A stretch of DNA of 64,000 nt, taken from NCBI GenBank assembly GCA_020064725.1, contig JAGTWJ010000001.1:5704001-5768000 (forward strand), given 5' to 3'. The stretch is from Drechslerella dactyloides (lineage: Eukaryota > Ascomycota > Orbiliomycetes > Orbiliales > Orbiliaceae). The position numbers and the translations under genes were made by a program. The notes below the pieces were generated by a model. The model saw only the letters and a program-made list of their open reading frames with translations. It ran no database searches and was not told where the DNA came from. Shown here one piece after another: positions 13,501-24,600 of this stretch; position 1 is the stretch's first letter, and each line of letters opens with the position of its first letter.

Positions 13501-14360
13501 ACAATTAGACTATTGATATCTAAGGATTCTCATACGTATGTGTTATGCGGTATCATAAACCAGAATCAGAATCCCCGACGTTTGCAAAATTGGGATATTT
13601 TGCCTCACGAGCTTAGGATTTATATACATTTACGCAGTAGTACTTCTTGCGGCCTATCGTCTAAAACATTTACGTATACGCCGATATATATCTTTGCTAG
13701 TATTGTCTAGGGAGTCATCCGTATTCTTGATGTAGATGTATCCGAATCGACCCGACATATCACAGACTAGGGTAATAAATATGCACCGATCCAGAACTTT
13801 CTCTTCTTGCCATTGCAAGCGCAAAGCATTGTGTAGTAGCTTCATCCATCATGGAAGTTGCCTTCCCCCATATACCTGATGTGTATCACCTGCGAACAAA
13901 GACAGTACGAAAGAGCGAATGAACGGAAAATAAAGGCTGATGTGTAGACACCATTATATCGAGAAACGCCCAGTCATGATGCATGGTATTTTATCTCAGC
14001 GAAGATGCGGACCTCTACAATAGACAGACAAGACAGACACCTAGCGCCCGCCTGGTTTCGAGGCAGCAAGCAACAGGCAGACAGAAACAGAAGAGGGGGG
14101 CTTTTCAAATACAAGAAACGATACGTGTATCGAGGACGTATACGAACGTGGGTATCGTCCATAGATTTCCCACAGATGATCGAGAGAGGAAATGTAAGAG
14201 ATACAGTATCGACATATAGTCACCGCTTCCCTCTCCCCCATCGCCTGATGATCGCTCCGGAAGCTTGTCGATAGAAGCAAGCCCTCTAAATAGAAATGCG
14301 ACAAAGAAACACCAAGAAATGAACACCCTAACCAGTGATGTTGAATCCGGGCGGGATAGA
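4587..14360. other. 9.8-kb stretch without a recognisable gene
   Basis: No frame here shows family resemblance or a splice pattern joining plausible exons. The DNA has ordinary base composition rather than the extreme AT of RIP-mutated repeats. Visible features are repeated GCATGC palindromes (5544, 6091, 7522, 7892, 8631, 9064, 9072, 10190, 10334, 12820), a small GCAAT repeat near 11160-11178, and an AT-richer segment from about 12850 to 14000. One minus-strand frame at 13030-13215 (61 codons) has a charged, protein-like composition but no context. Long non-coding RNA or remote regulatory DNA is possible. Confidence 0.5.
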
Positions 14361-15482
14361 TCACTGCTCATCGCCGATCTTCTCCAGCTTGCCCGGCTCC
14401 TTCCTCTCTCCGGTCTCGCCGATAATTCTGATTCTATCGATCCGGACGCTCTCCGCGCTATCCTCTCCGTCGACAACGAAGATTGTCAGCGTGCTGACTG
14501 TCTGGAACTTGACGAACCGCGTGTTGAGAGACACGGTGCCGTCCTTCCAATCCTCGTCCTTGATCTCAATCTGCTGGATCGGCTCCTTCGAGTCCGCCTC
14601 GTCAAAGCCGAGGATGTGAGCGTTGTTCGTGTACAGTTTGATCGTCTTTGGCCGCTTTGGGGCATCGTCGTCATCGGATGCCTGCGGGAGAGAGGTAATT
14701 TGTATCTGGAAAATCTTGACGACGGATTGGAAGGGGAAGAACAGCATCAATTGCTCGTCGGTGTCGGATTCCATCCAGTCGATGTCCGCGGCACCACCAC
14801 TGCTGCTGCTCCCTTTACCCTTTGAGTCGTTGCTGCCAGACGGGCCGGCCGACTCGATAAGGGCTCTGATGCCGCCGCACTCGTTCTTCCAGTTTAGAGA
14901 GTCGAGGCCCTTGATGTCCATTTCCGTGTTGAGGTTCTTGTAGCCCTTGGGGACCTCGGCGCCGGTCCAGGTGGCTGAGGAGGAGGCACCACCGCTCTGG
15001 CCGGCGAAGTCTATGAGTTCCTTCACGATGTGGGAGAGCTTTTCCATGTCGGCGCCGCGGATCCGTTCGGTCTCAGCCCCGTTGCGGAAGACGACGAAAG
15101 TTGGCATCCTGTAAATATTTATAGCATCGGGTTAGTAGAACGTCGTTATAATTGGGTACTGGGCGTGGACTGCGTACGCGGTGATGTTGTTCGCTCGGGC
15201 GATATCTGTATTCCTATCCACGTCGACTTTCGTGAAGACTATCTTGCCTTCCTGTGACAGCTTGGTCGAGATCTGCGAGTACGCGGGCGCGATGGCCTTA
15301 CACGGGCCGCACCATGTTGCGAAAACTGAACCGTGGAGTCGAAGCGGTGGTTAGCACGGAGCTTTAAGGCAGGTAGCCGGCGGATGCGGGGCAGACTTAC
15401 AGTCGACGACGACGACGGTGTTGTTCTTCTTGACCTCGTCGAACTCCCGGCTCGAGGTGATGTGGATGACTTTGTCGGCCAT
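14361..15482 (-). CDS. Thioredoxin-PITH domain protein (TXNL1-like)
   Basis: Three exons (15482-15401, 15325-15178, 15108-14361) join in frame to 325 residues. The N-terminal thioredoxin fold has the active site WCGPC (Cys33 and Cys36) and the cis-proline loop AMPTF (Pro79). A linker rich in Ser/Gly leads to a PITH domain (about residues 125-300), marked by NLNTEMDIKGLDSLNW and later KLYTNNAHILGFDEADS. Proteins of this layout (human TXNL1, S. pombe Txl1) are redox proteins that associate with the 26S proteasome. Intron 2 has a good branch site (CTAAC) and its acceptor lies directly before GATGCC. The start is the first ATG in frame before the thioredoxin fold. Cytosolic; no signal peptide. 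Confidence 0.95.
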
Positions 15483-17077
15483 CTTGAACGATGTGGCAAG
15501 ATCGATGAGGTGGTGGAATTGGGAGTGACGGTATGCAGGCAATGAGCGAGCTGGTATCGCGGGGTATCGCAGGGCGGGTGAAGCAGAAGAGACTTGAGGG
15601 TCGACTGGTCCGGTCCACGACGGTGGCGATAGACGTTTAAATAGCCCGGGCTGGAAAGCGGGAAAGCAGGTTTTTATGGAGGGGTGCAGGACGAGACGCG
15701 TCGGGACAGGATGATGCGATGTTGGCCGTAGTGGTTGTGGCGCGGGGCGGTGAATGCGGGGGATAGCTTGCTGGTTGGTAAGCTGGCGAGCGCGCCAACA
15801 GGCTGGCGTGCAGCATCCAACAACTGTGTAAGTACAGACTTCCATGATACACAGAGCAACGTGATTCGTGAAACGGACCTGTTCCAAGCACTTCACGGGT
15901 TAGATAGTTTGAGCGATTGTACCAATACTAGTCTTGAGGCTACTGAATGGCTTAGTTGAAAGTCGTGGACGAGCAGCACACAGTCTTCCCGGCCTAATGT
16001 TCATGTTGTATACCTCCAACGTTATCAACTCTGCAGCTTTGCCGAAAAACTCGCTTTCCTTGTCCGCCTTTGAATCTTGATCTTACGTTAGACGCATAGA
16101 GGCAATCTTGAAGAGCATTAGATAATTTCTTGATTTGAATTTGCTATTTGTAGATTTGTCAGGCCATGTCGATATCGATACTGTAGCCATGGATATACAG
16201 GCGTAGCGTGTAGCCGATGCGTTGATAGACCCCTAAAATGAAGAGCACCATGCTCACATATGAATTGTGACCCTCCTGTATACCGGGATGCAACTGTTCG
16301 GTGGAAATGGATCGGTGGTCAAGCTGGTCGGGAACTAGTTGAATATTCGTCACTTTCTAGAAAGCATGTATGCAAATTATATATGGAATCCTGTCCTAGT
16401 CTCACGAACTAGCTCTGCAGAATCTCCAGTGCAGCTGTCGTCTTTTGCCCGGAACTTCGAGCGAGGATACACGGCAAGCCCACGGAGGTAGTAAGTCATA
16501 GAGAAAAAGTATATGCTTTTCACCTGCGCTTCTACAATACATCAACGAAGAGAGTCCCAAGTTCACCCACATGCATGCCTAATATACTGCAATCGTTCTA
16601 AAAATCCTGGTTGTGAAAAAAAAATAACAGAAAAATGAAATCCAAATTTCACCTCATGCCACCGGAGGGAGAACCCGAGGACCCCATACCACTCGTTAGG
16701 TGATATTTTTTGTTATTCCTCCGCGATCGATTACAAAGACCGTAAAGCTCAAGGAGGTAACAGGAGGAAAACCCAACCAAAATCTCCGATGAAAAAAGAT
16801 ATGCAATGCAGGTACCGCTATTGCTTCGACGATAACCGGAAGCTTCAAGGCAAGAAACAATCAACAAAACCAACAACCTTGCAAGAACGATGTGTGTCTT
16901 CGCCACATAAATGCTTCACAAAAAAAAAAGCACTAACAAACAACGGCAATCGTTGTGAAACGAGGAGTAACAGCAAAAAAAAACACCAGTATATAATATC
17001 TGGACCGTATCAAAAGACAAAAGCGACGCCACCGGGAAAGTGGCGTATGATAACGTTTGTAACGTGGCGCACATTCA
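15483..17077. other. Intergenic, promoter of thioredoxin-PITH gene and 3' side of ArfGAP gene
   Basis: No gene recognised. The right part (about 16600-17077) is A-rich with several oligo-A runs and probably holds the 3' untranslated region of the ArfGAP gene. The part just right of 15482 should carry the promoter of the thioredoxin-PITH gene. Confidence 0.5.
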
Positions 17078-19383
17078 TCACCTGTACCGATAGCTGGCGC
17101 TCAAGCTCGCGAATGCATCGGGACTGTGTCTGCCGTTCTGTAGCGCCACGAAATCCACAGATTCCTGCGTCATGTGGCCTCTGGCCGACCCTGCGCGCGG
17201 CTTCTGGAACGCGTCTTGTGCCGCCGTCGGGTTCACGCCGCTGTTCATCTTGGCTGCAAAGGGGTTGTTGCTGCCCGAACTTGGGAACGCTGGTGTGGAT
17301 ACACTCCTCTGCTGGACGGGTAGGCCACCGCCGGGGAGAGTCTGCTGCACGGATGATGGAGCGGGGGCGAGTTGGGGGTAGTTGTAGAGCTGGAGGATGG
17401 TGGATTTGTCGGCTCGGCCGGTAAGCTGTGGCATTAGCGCCTGTGCTGGGGCGAGGCCGCCGTTCTGCTGATACTGGGCGGCTGCGAGTTGCTGCTGCTG
17501 CTGCTGAAGGTACAGTTGGTTCTGATCTTGGAAAGGCGCCTGAGCAGGCTGTGTGAAGAGCACGGGTAGTGCTCCGTTGGTATGCTGCTGCTGCAGCGGG
17601 GGGCTGATGCTTTGCTGAAATGGCTGCTGCTGCTGCTGAGCTAGGAAAGGGTTCGCAGGGGTGGAGAAGAACGGATTCGTCGCGCTAACAGGACTCTGCT
17701 GCGATGACGAGCCGGTGTAATGGGATGTTGCGTATTGTGGTTGCGGTGGGGCTACTTCTCCCCACGGTGAAGGCAGCGGGGTGATCATCTGCTGCGATTG
17801 TGGGAATTGTTGCTGTTGTTGCTGCTGCTGCTGGAGCATGGCTTGCTGATATGGATTCTGCGCCCACTGTCCGTTTCCATTCATGTAGACTTGAGCCTGT
17901 TGCGGCTGCTGCAGTGTCTGCTGGTATCCCGTTGTCTGCGGCTGTAGGAAAGGATTGTACGCCGCTGGGGCCAGCCCGTTCTGCACCACGCCATTCTGTA
18001 TTACCCCGTTCTGTCCGTTCAGCAGGAACTGCTGCGATTGCGGCTGTTGAGGTTGCGGCGCGTGTATTTGCGGCGCCTGCGGTATCGGCTGCTGTAGCTG
18101 CTGGACGGGCTGTGGTTGCGATTGTGGCTGCGGTTGCTGCTGCTGCTGCTGTGCGGATTCCTGCTTGTCGAGTTGATTGAACGGGTCGTCTCCGGAACTC
18201 TTAGCGGCCTTGACGCCTCCGAGCATCAGTCCGCTCTTCTGCTTCTTCACTACCGGCCTATCCTTAGGAGGCGGTACGGGCGACGTAGTTCCTCCACCCA
18301 TACTAATCAGGATCTCGACTGCCTTTTCCATGTTGCCCTTGGTATGTTTCAGCACCTGTGCGTTCTGCTTCCCATCGCCGAATCCCATGTCCTTGAGCTT
18401 CTCGACCTTCGCTTCGTATTCCGGTGGTATCGATACGGAGCCGCTTCCGTTGAGACCGAGTATCTTGCTCCCCTTCGATTCGAACGGCGACCACGACCGT
18501 GTCCTTCCGGGCTTGGGCGATGGGTCGCGCCTGCTGCTGGTTCCCGAGGGTGCGAGGAGTCGCGAACCGTTCTGCTGGGGTGCGTCACGCCGAAATTTGC
18601 CGTGTTCGTATTTATCTCGAATCCACCGCTCCATGACCGATTCGGAGTCGTCGATGTCTACCGGCGGCGGGTGTTTCAGCGGATCCGGGTTCCAGACGGC
18701 ATTGGAGGCGACGTTCCCGGTTTTATTCATCATCTGCAGGAGTTTAACCATTTTGCCAGATTTTTAGCGTGTGCACTTGCATGGGTCTGCGGGTGTTTAG
18801 CGTAGGGCGGAAGGGAGGTAATGCAGTGGTGGTAATAGCGGTGCGGTTGCAATGCGCGGGATGGGAAAATGGGAGAGCTGAATACCTCAACCTGCTCGTT
18901 CGTCCATGTATCCAGACTTATACTCTTGACTTTCGATATATGTGTCCCGAGCTTGCGATGGATTGCACCGCATCGCATACACAGGAATATGCCCAACTGC
19001 AAACATGAGCGTTAGCGGGTTTCGAAGCTCTCGGGGGGCATGCACGGCGCGCGGGGTCCTATCGAATCGAATCGAATCGAATTGTGTAGCCGGCGGATGC
19101 AACCGTAGATGAGATGAGGGGCGGGTGGTTTCTTACACTCCAACTGGCCCATCCTGTAACACGACGGATTAGCGTTAGGTTTCATATGCAGGCAGCGGCA
19201 GTGCTGGTGGAACATGGGACATTCCGAGCCATGTTGGCCGAAGGAGCGACGGTTCATGGTAGACGTACCTGGATTCCGAGACCGGCAGTCTGCGCACTGG
19301 TTGTTCCCGGGGACCTTGGCTATGAGCTCCTGCAGGAGCTTTTCGTTGCGCTGCTGCTGGCGCTTTGAGACGGCAGACGACAT
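17078..19383 (-). CDS. ArfGAP with UBA and Gln-rich tail (Gts1-like)
   Basis: Four exons (19383-19269, 19153-19137, 18996-18886, 18733-17078) give 632 residues. The ArfGAP zinc finger CX2CX16CX2C is complete (Cys30, Cys33, Cys50, Cys53), followed by the arginine-finger motif HRKLG (Arg58). A UBA domain sits at about residues 187-226 (KLKDMGF...EILISMG). From about residue 260 on, the protein is rich in Gln, Pro and Asn with many runs of four to nine Gln. This order matches yeast Gts1, an Arf GTPase-activating protein of vesicle traffic with a Gln-rich tail. The second coding exon is only 17 bases long and supplies part of the zinc finger, so its correct inclusion is needed for activity. Intron 2 holds four copies of ATCGA. 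The gene is divergent from the PI4-kinase gene. Confidence 0.93.
19061..19080. repeat. ATCGA pentamer repeat, 4 copies
   Basis: Four perfect copies of ATCGA lie inside the second intron of the ArfGAP gene. Confidence 0.9.
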
Positions 19384-21680
19384 GTTGGTCTCCGGGGCAG
19401 CGGAGGGATTATCGGCGTGCGAGAGATAGGGGTAGAGTCGGCGGGAGGAGGGAAGGGGTATGGAAGGTGCTGGATTGAGGGCGGGACCCGGGTCGCGAGA
19501 TCCGTATGATGTTGGGATTTCGGATTTCCTGGGAGCCTGGAGGTTCGTCGATTGGAGGGAGAATGAACGGTCAAGCGAGGCGGCCGTGGATGACGACGAG
19601 GAGGGCGGTGGATGTCGCCGGAAAGCTGGTATGGTAATCGATGGCTGACAGGGACATGCAGAGCGAGAACTGACAGGCGGATGGACGGAACGGAGCAGAC
19701 AGGATGGTGATTTTAAGGAGCGACAGAGAGGAATGAGGATAATGACGGCAGCGGTGACGATGGAGGAGGAGGTTGATGAAGAACGAGAGAGCGGTGGAGC
19801 AGAGGGAGAAGAGAGAAATGATCTCCTGTTCGCATGCAGGCGGTCGAAAACGTGCGCCGCTGCTTTGGGCAGATGTTCCTGGCCAAAGTGGGCCGCGGAC
19901 CGGGGAAGGGTGCGATATCTAAGGAGCTTCTGGACTCGTTCGATCCAATCTCAGCCCTGGAAGGGGAAGGCCCGAAAATGCCTGTCCGTCTTGTCAGAAT
20001 GCCGGTGCCAATGTTATCGGGTATGCGTCCGTGCAGGCTCGAGTCAATGGCGGTATATAATAAAGACGGTTGAATGCGATGAATTCTCTCAGGGGATGAT
20101 GGATGATGTTGATTGTTGAACAGAGTTAGGCCGGGAATATAAACTCGGTATGATGTATTTGCAGCACAAGGCGACGCCGCCACCGGCTGCGGGCGACTCA
20201 AGTTAACGTTAACTCGATTCTGCAACCTGACACCCGACGCAGAGCTGAGGCGCAGAATAGCAACCGTAAGATTATTATTGTCCGGCGTAAGATTTCGCGT
20301 GTATATATGTAATATCGATCATACCAGCCGGTAATATTATTCTTGCACGGGCATCAATTGCAAATGGCCGGCCTGACAAGCACGCAAGCAAGCAAGCAAG
20401 CAAGCAGCCGAGCTGAGCAGTCAGAATTGTTCCACACGACCGGCTCAGCTATCCAGATGCTTTCGCTCGGGCTCGGCTGGGCAGGCGGATTAATTTAATT
20501 TACGAGATTGAGATTGCGACTGGTCGTGATTGTACCGATGAAACTCCGTCTTTCCCTTCATCCATTGCGGCCCAGCATCTGCAGCCCGCGCCCTCATTGC
20601 TTGATGGAACGCTGTGTTATTATTATTGCTGCTCGGTGCATCGCATCTGATGGAGAGCGGATAGCGTGTCTTCGAGGGCGCATATGTGTCCGTGTAATCG
20701 CTCAATGCAATGTATGACGCCTGCATCGCGAACATCAACCTTATTATATTTATACGCACATGCGCCTTCGATTCGCTGGATGCAACGGCGCCGCAGTGCG
20801 CAATGTGCGGTGTAATATAATCGGCAGCCCGTCGCCCGGGCGAGCTGTATAAGCATGCGCTGCACATGTCGGAGAATATGTCCATCAACGGAATGCCCTC
20901 ACGATCGCTCGGGGCGGTCGCCGTGGCTGGACCCGCAGGCGGTTAGCGGAGTCCAATATTAAGCATCTATCAGGCATCGTCGGTGGGCGAGAATATAAAT
21001 ACCTCGCCTGGGCTATCCGCAAAGCGAATGCCTGCGCCGTTAGTCCCCGCCGAGGCCTGGAGGCCGGCCTCCCGTCTGGTTGAAACTCTATCGGCCTGCA
21101 TGCATGGACGTCCATACCTGTATCCAGAATACGGCATCGCAGATACCTCATGCAGCTAAGCAACTAGCGTATGTGCCGTGCGTAAGGACCTGGAGAACTC
21201 GGTAGGAGATGTGAAGGCCTGTTGGTGGCGATGCATCTGTAGACGGCAGATGGACGTGGTGTGGATGAGACGAGTGAAGCCTGTGCGAGCTCGATCGATA
21301 TTATCGACAGCTGCGGCCAGCTTGGCCACACCCGGCGACATCGACCCAAACACCATCGTGATATCGATCTCACGTCATCCTTCTCTCATCATCATCATCT
21401 CAATATCATCCTCCTGCTCTCCTTCTCCATCCGCTGCCTGCTTCCGTCAACGACGAATCGGCAAGCTTGCCCTGCTGTCAGGCCAACTAGTTGAACTGCC
21501 TCTCCGCACGCGAGGAGCACTCGAGTCCGCGTGGGTGCATGCTCGGCCCGGAGCGAGACCAACCTCCCCGGCCGGCCAGCCGAAACGAACTCGCGCAAGC
21601 ACACGAATCCGCGCACGAAAACGACTGCCCGTCAAGTCAATCAACCTCGACGCTCTTCCTGCCGCAGACCCGTCGCACCA
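19384..21680. other. 2.3-kb divergent intergenic region between ArfGAP and PI4-kinase genes
   Basis: No convincing gene. Both neighbours start outward from here, so the region should hold both promoters. The left third is purine-biased (G/A-rich on the plus strand), as seen in fungal 5' leaders. A GCAA tetramer repeat lies at 20384-20407. A 171-codon minus-strand frame (19713-20225) is low in complexity and without family resemblance. Confidence 0.5.
20384..20407. repeat. GCAA tetramer repeat
   Basis: Five perfect GCAA units followed by GCAG, in non-coding DNA. Confidence 0.9.
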
Positions 21681-24600
21681 ATGGACTCGTAAGTGTCGCA
21701 GCCTCGCCACCTCCCCTCCCGTTCAGACTCCCGCTGACGGACGCGTCCTCCTGCAGCCTCGATCGAAACCTACGTCGTTCGGCCCTCGCGCGACTGGCAA
21801 AGCTCGCCGCCTTGTCCCCGGCGCCGCCCATCGAGGAAAATGCCATTCCGTCGTCTCCCACGCGCCGGAATCGCCCCACGTCATCTGACTTTGAGAGGCT
21901 CGAGGAGGAGATCCTGAGCCACCGCCAGACGAACGGAGTCGCCACCGGATACGTCAACGGTGGCCTCAAGTCGTCGCTGCTCAAGCCGCCAACCCTGGTC
22001 CGTAGCTAGCTGTTCTCCCCCTTCCCTCCGATGCCTGTCATTCGTCACCAGCTCGATCGCTGACTGTATGGAATGCCGCCGCTTGTGGTTTTATCTAGAC
22101 TGCCAGGGATATCGAAATCCTCTTGGCTCTGTGTGGGTCCGTGGAGCTTGTTAAAACCGGTGACGCCGCACATAAGCTATCCCGGCTGCTCTCGCCGCAC
22201 CTCCTCGATGCTCCCTTCCAGCAGGTCGAATACTCCCCGCAGCTCCGCCACTTCAACCCGAGCCCCTGGGAGTCCCTGACGACGTCGATCACCGACTCCT
22301 TGGCCCTCATCGGCATCAAGTACCCTCAGCTCAGAGACACCTCCGTCTCCACCCTACACTCCTACTTGCGACGCGTCAAGGCCCAGTCAGGCGGCACGCC
22401 GGATTTCTCAGATGACCGGGCTGCACTTCCCGTCGCCACCCTGGTGGTATCGTTGCTCGGCTTCTTCAAGTCTGCCGCTACTCGGATGGAGCTATGGTCG
22501 CAGGAGGAAAGAGTCGACCTGGTTAGGAACATCCGCGAAATTCTTTCTCCCAACTTCCTACTATCCGCCGAAACGGCCTTCTCTACGATCCGCAACTCCC
22601 ACGATAAGGAGCTCAAGCTCTGGAAAAAGTACACCCGGCAGTATGCAGCTTCCGGCAGGCCTCTGGGCGCGATGCTCCTCCAGCAAGGCTTCACTAGCCT
22701 CCTGGCCTCCGCCACATCCCTCCTAGTTGTTGATCCCAAGGAACTTAGGAACGCGCACGTCTTGGATGTCCTTATGAAACGAACGAAGGAAGCGACCTAC
22801 AACTCGGGAGCCTCGTCGCCGTCCGTCAGAAAATCCCGCCTCAGCAGATCGTCGACTCACTCCGAAGTCATTCCTAATGGAGGCCCTCATCATCATCAAC
22901 AGGAATCCGACCTCGTATCGTCTCTCGTGGACATGATCACCGAAATCCTCGCCCTCGTCGAAGACGGTGTGGACTACCTCCAGGTCGGCAGCTCCTGGCA
23001 GCAACGGCTCGCATTCTCCGTTAAAGCATATGCTTTCATCTCGTTCTGCAACTGCGTCGAGTATCGCACCCGCCACTCCCCTCAAAATGGAGAGGACGCA
23101 GACGAGCGGGACGAGTATGCGGACATCCTCATCAAATGGCTGGAGACCAGCCTCGAAGATCCGATACAAATGGTGGATCAGGACCTGGCGAAAACAGTGC
23201 TCAAGATCATGGCAATCCTCGGCAAGAGCGACCAGTCGTTCGCGGTGGCCGTCATTCGACTGCTACCGCGGTATATCGTCAGGAGCGGGGCCGAGAAGGA
23301 AACCGTACGTGTAGCTGGCAAGTGCCTCGCGCGGGTGCTGCAAACGCTCTCCCAGGACGCAATGATCACCACTCTGTACACGCTCGGGAACGTCCTGTCT
23401 TCGGGAAACCCGGACCGTGCTCTGACTGCCAACACCCGCGAGCGGATCCACCCTGAACTCCTTGACGCGAACACACTTGGCTCCGCGATATCGCTTTCAC
23501 TCAACACCGAAGAAGAGAAGTTCTTGGTGCACGAGCGTGTTATCGAAGCAATCGTCGGCGTAGCTTGCGAGATCAAGGATGAGAAAATGGTGGAGCTGGC
23601 CTCAAGCATCCTCGGCCAGAAGGTGGGCAAGTCGAACTCTGCTGTCGACGCAAAGATAATTGTGGAGCTAGCTGTCCTCGCTCTCGCCGGCAGCCCGCCG
23701 GAGCTCAAGACTGTCCTAAAGCTGCTCGACAGGCTGGGGACTAATGCAGTCGGTGTGCGCGATGTCAACATCGCTGGTGCCGTGCTTGAGGCGCGAATAT
23801 ACATGTCCAACCACCTCAAACTGGACAACCCACTCTACGACACTTACCTCACTAGCCTGCTCGAATGCATCATCAACAAGGGTGACATTCACGAACAGGA
23901 AACAAGGAAACAGAATGAAGTGGATCCTCGCACATCGCCCGTTGAGCCGCCTAAGCTTCGATTTCTGGCAGGTTCGCAGCTCTTCCTCCACCTTGATATC
24001 GTCCAGTTGGCAGCCCGAGAGATCTCTCAGTTCCTGCAACCACTTGCCGTCCTGTTGTCCAATTCCGCGCCGGAGCAATCGGAAATGCCACCTTACACCA
24101 TCCACGAGAACAAGGAGATACAGTCATTGTTTCGCAATGCATGGTTCAATTGTGCCGTGCACGGCTTCCTGCGCCACAGTGACCTTGTGCAAACGCACGA
24201 GTCCTTCCTACGCATCATTGCGAGACATACGCCGCCGCTTGTGGCGGAGGCGAGAATCAACCACATGGAGAGCGACATGGACTTGAATACCATCTTGCGG
24301 CGAGGGATGAACCCTCAAAACATCGCAGAGCAGAAGAGGAAGCTCTCAAGTGCTCTGCCGACCCATGATGGCGAAATCAAGGGGCTGAGTTATCCCAAAG
24401 TGATATTTTTGCAAGCTGCGCTCCTCGTCGAGAGCCTGAGGGCTCTGGAAGGCGATTGCAGCAAGATTCTGACGTATTTCGTCGATCCCGTTTTCAAGGT
24501 GGGCGATGAGGCGACTTGCATGAGCTCGATCGCTTCCGAGGTCATCTCGATCTACCTGCGCAACGTCCACCAAGGCAACTTGAAGGCGTTTGCGGCGCCT

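Noticed and set aside
18116..18805. Plus-strand frames of 229 and 196 codons opposite the ArfGAP gene
   Set aside because: Antisense to the Gln-rich tail and UBA region; composition reflects the CAG repeats.
19713..20225. 170-codon minus-strand frame between ArfGAP and PI4-kinase genes
   Set aside because: Ser/Pro-rich low-complexity translation of a purine-biased leader; no motif and no conserved features.
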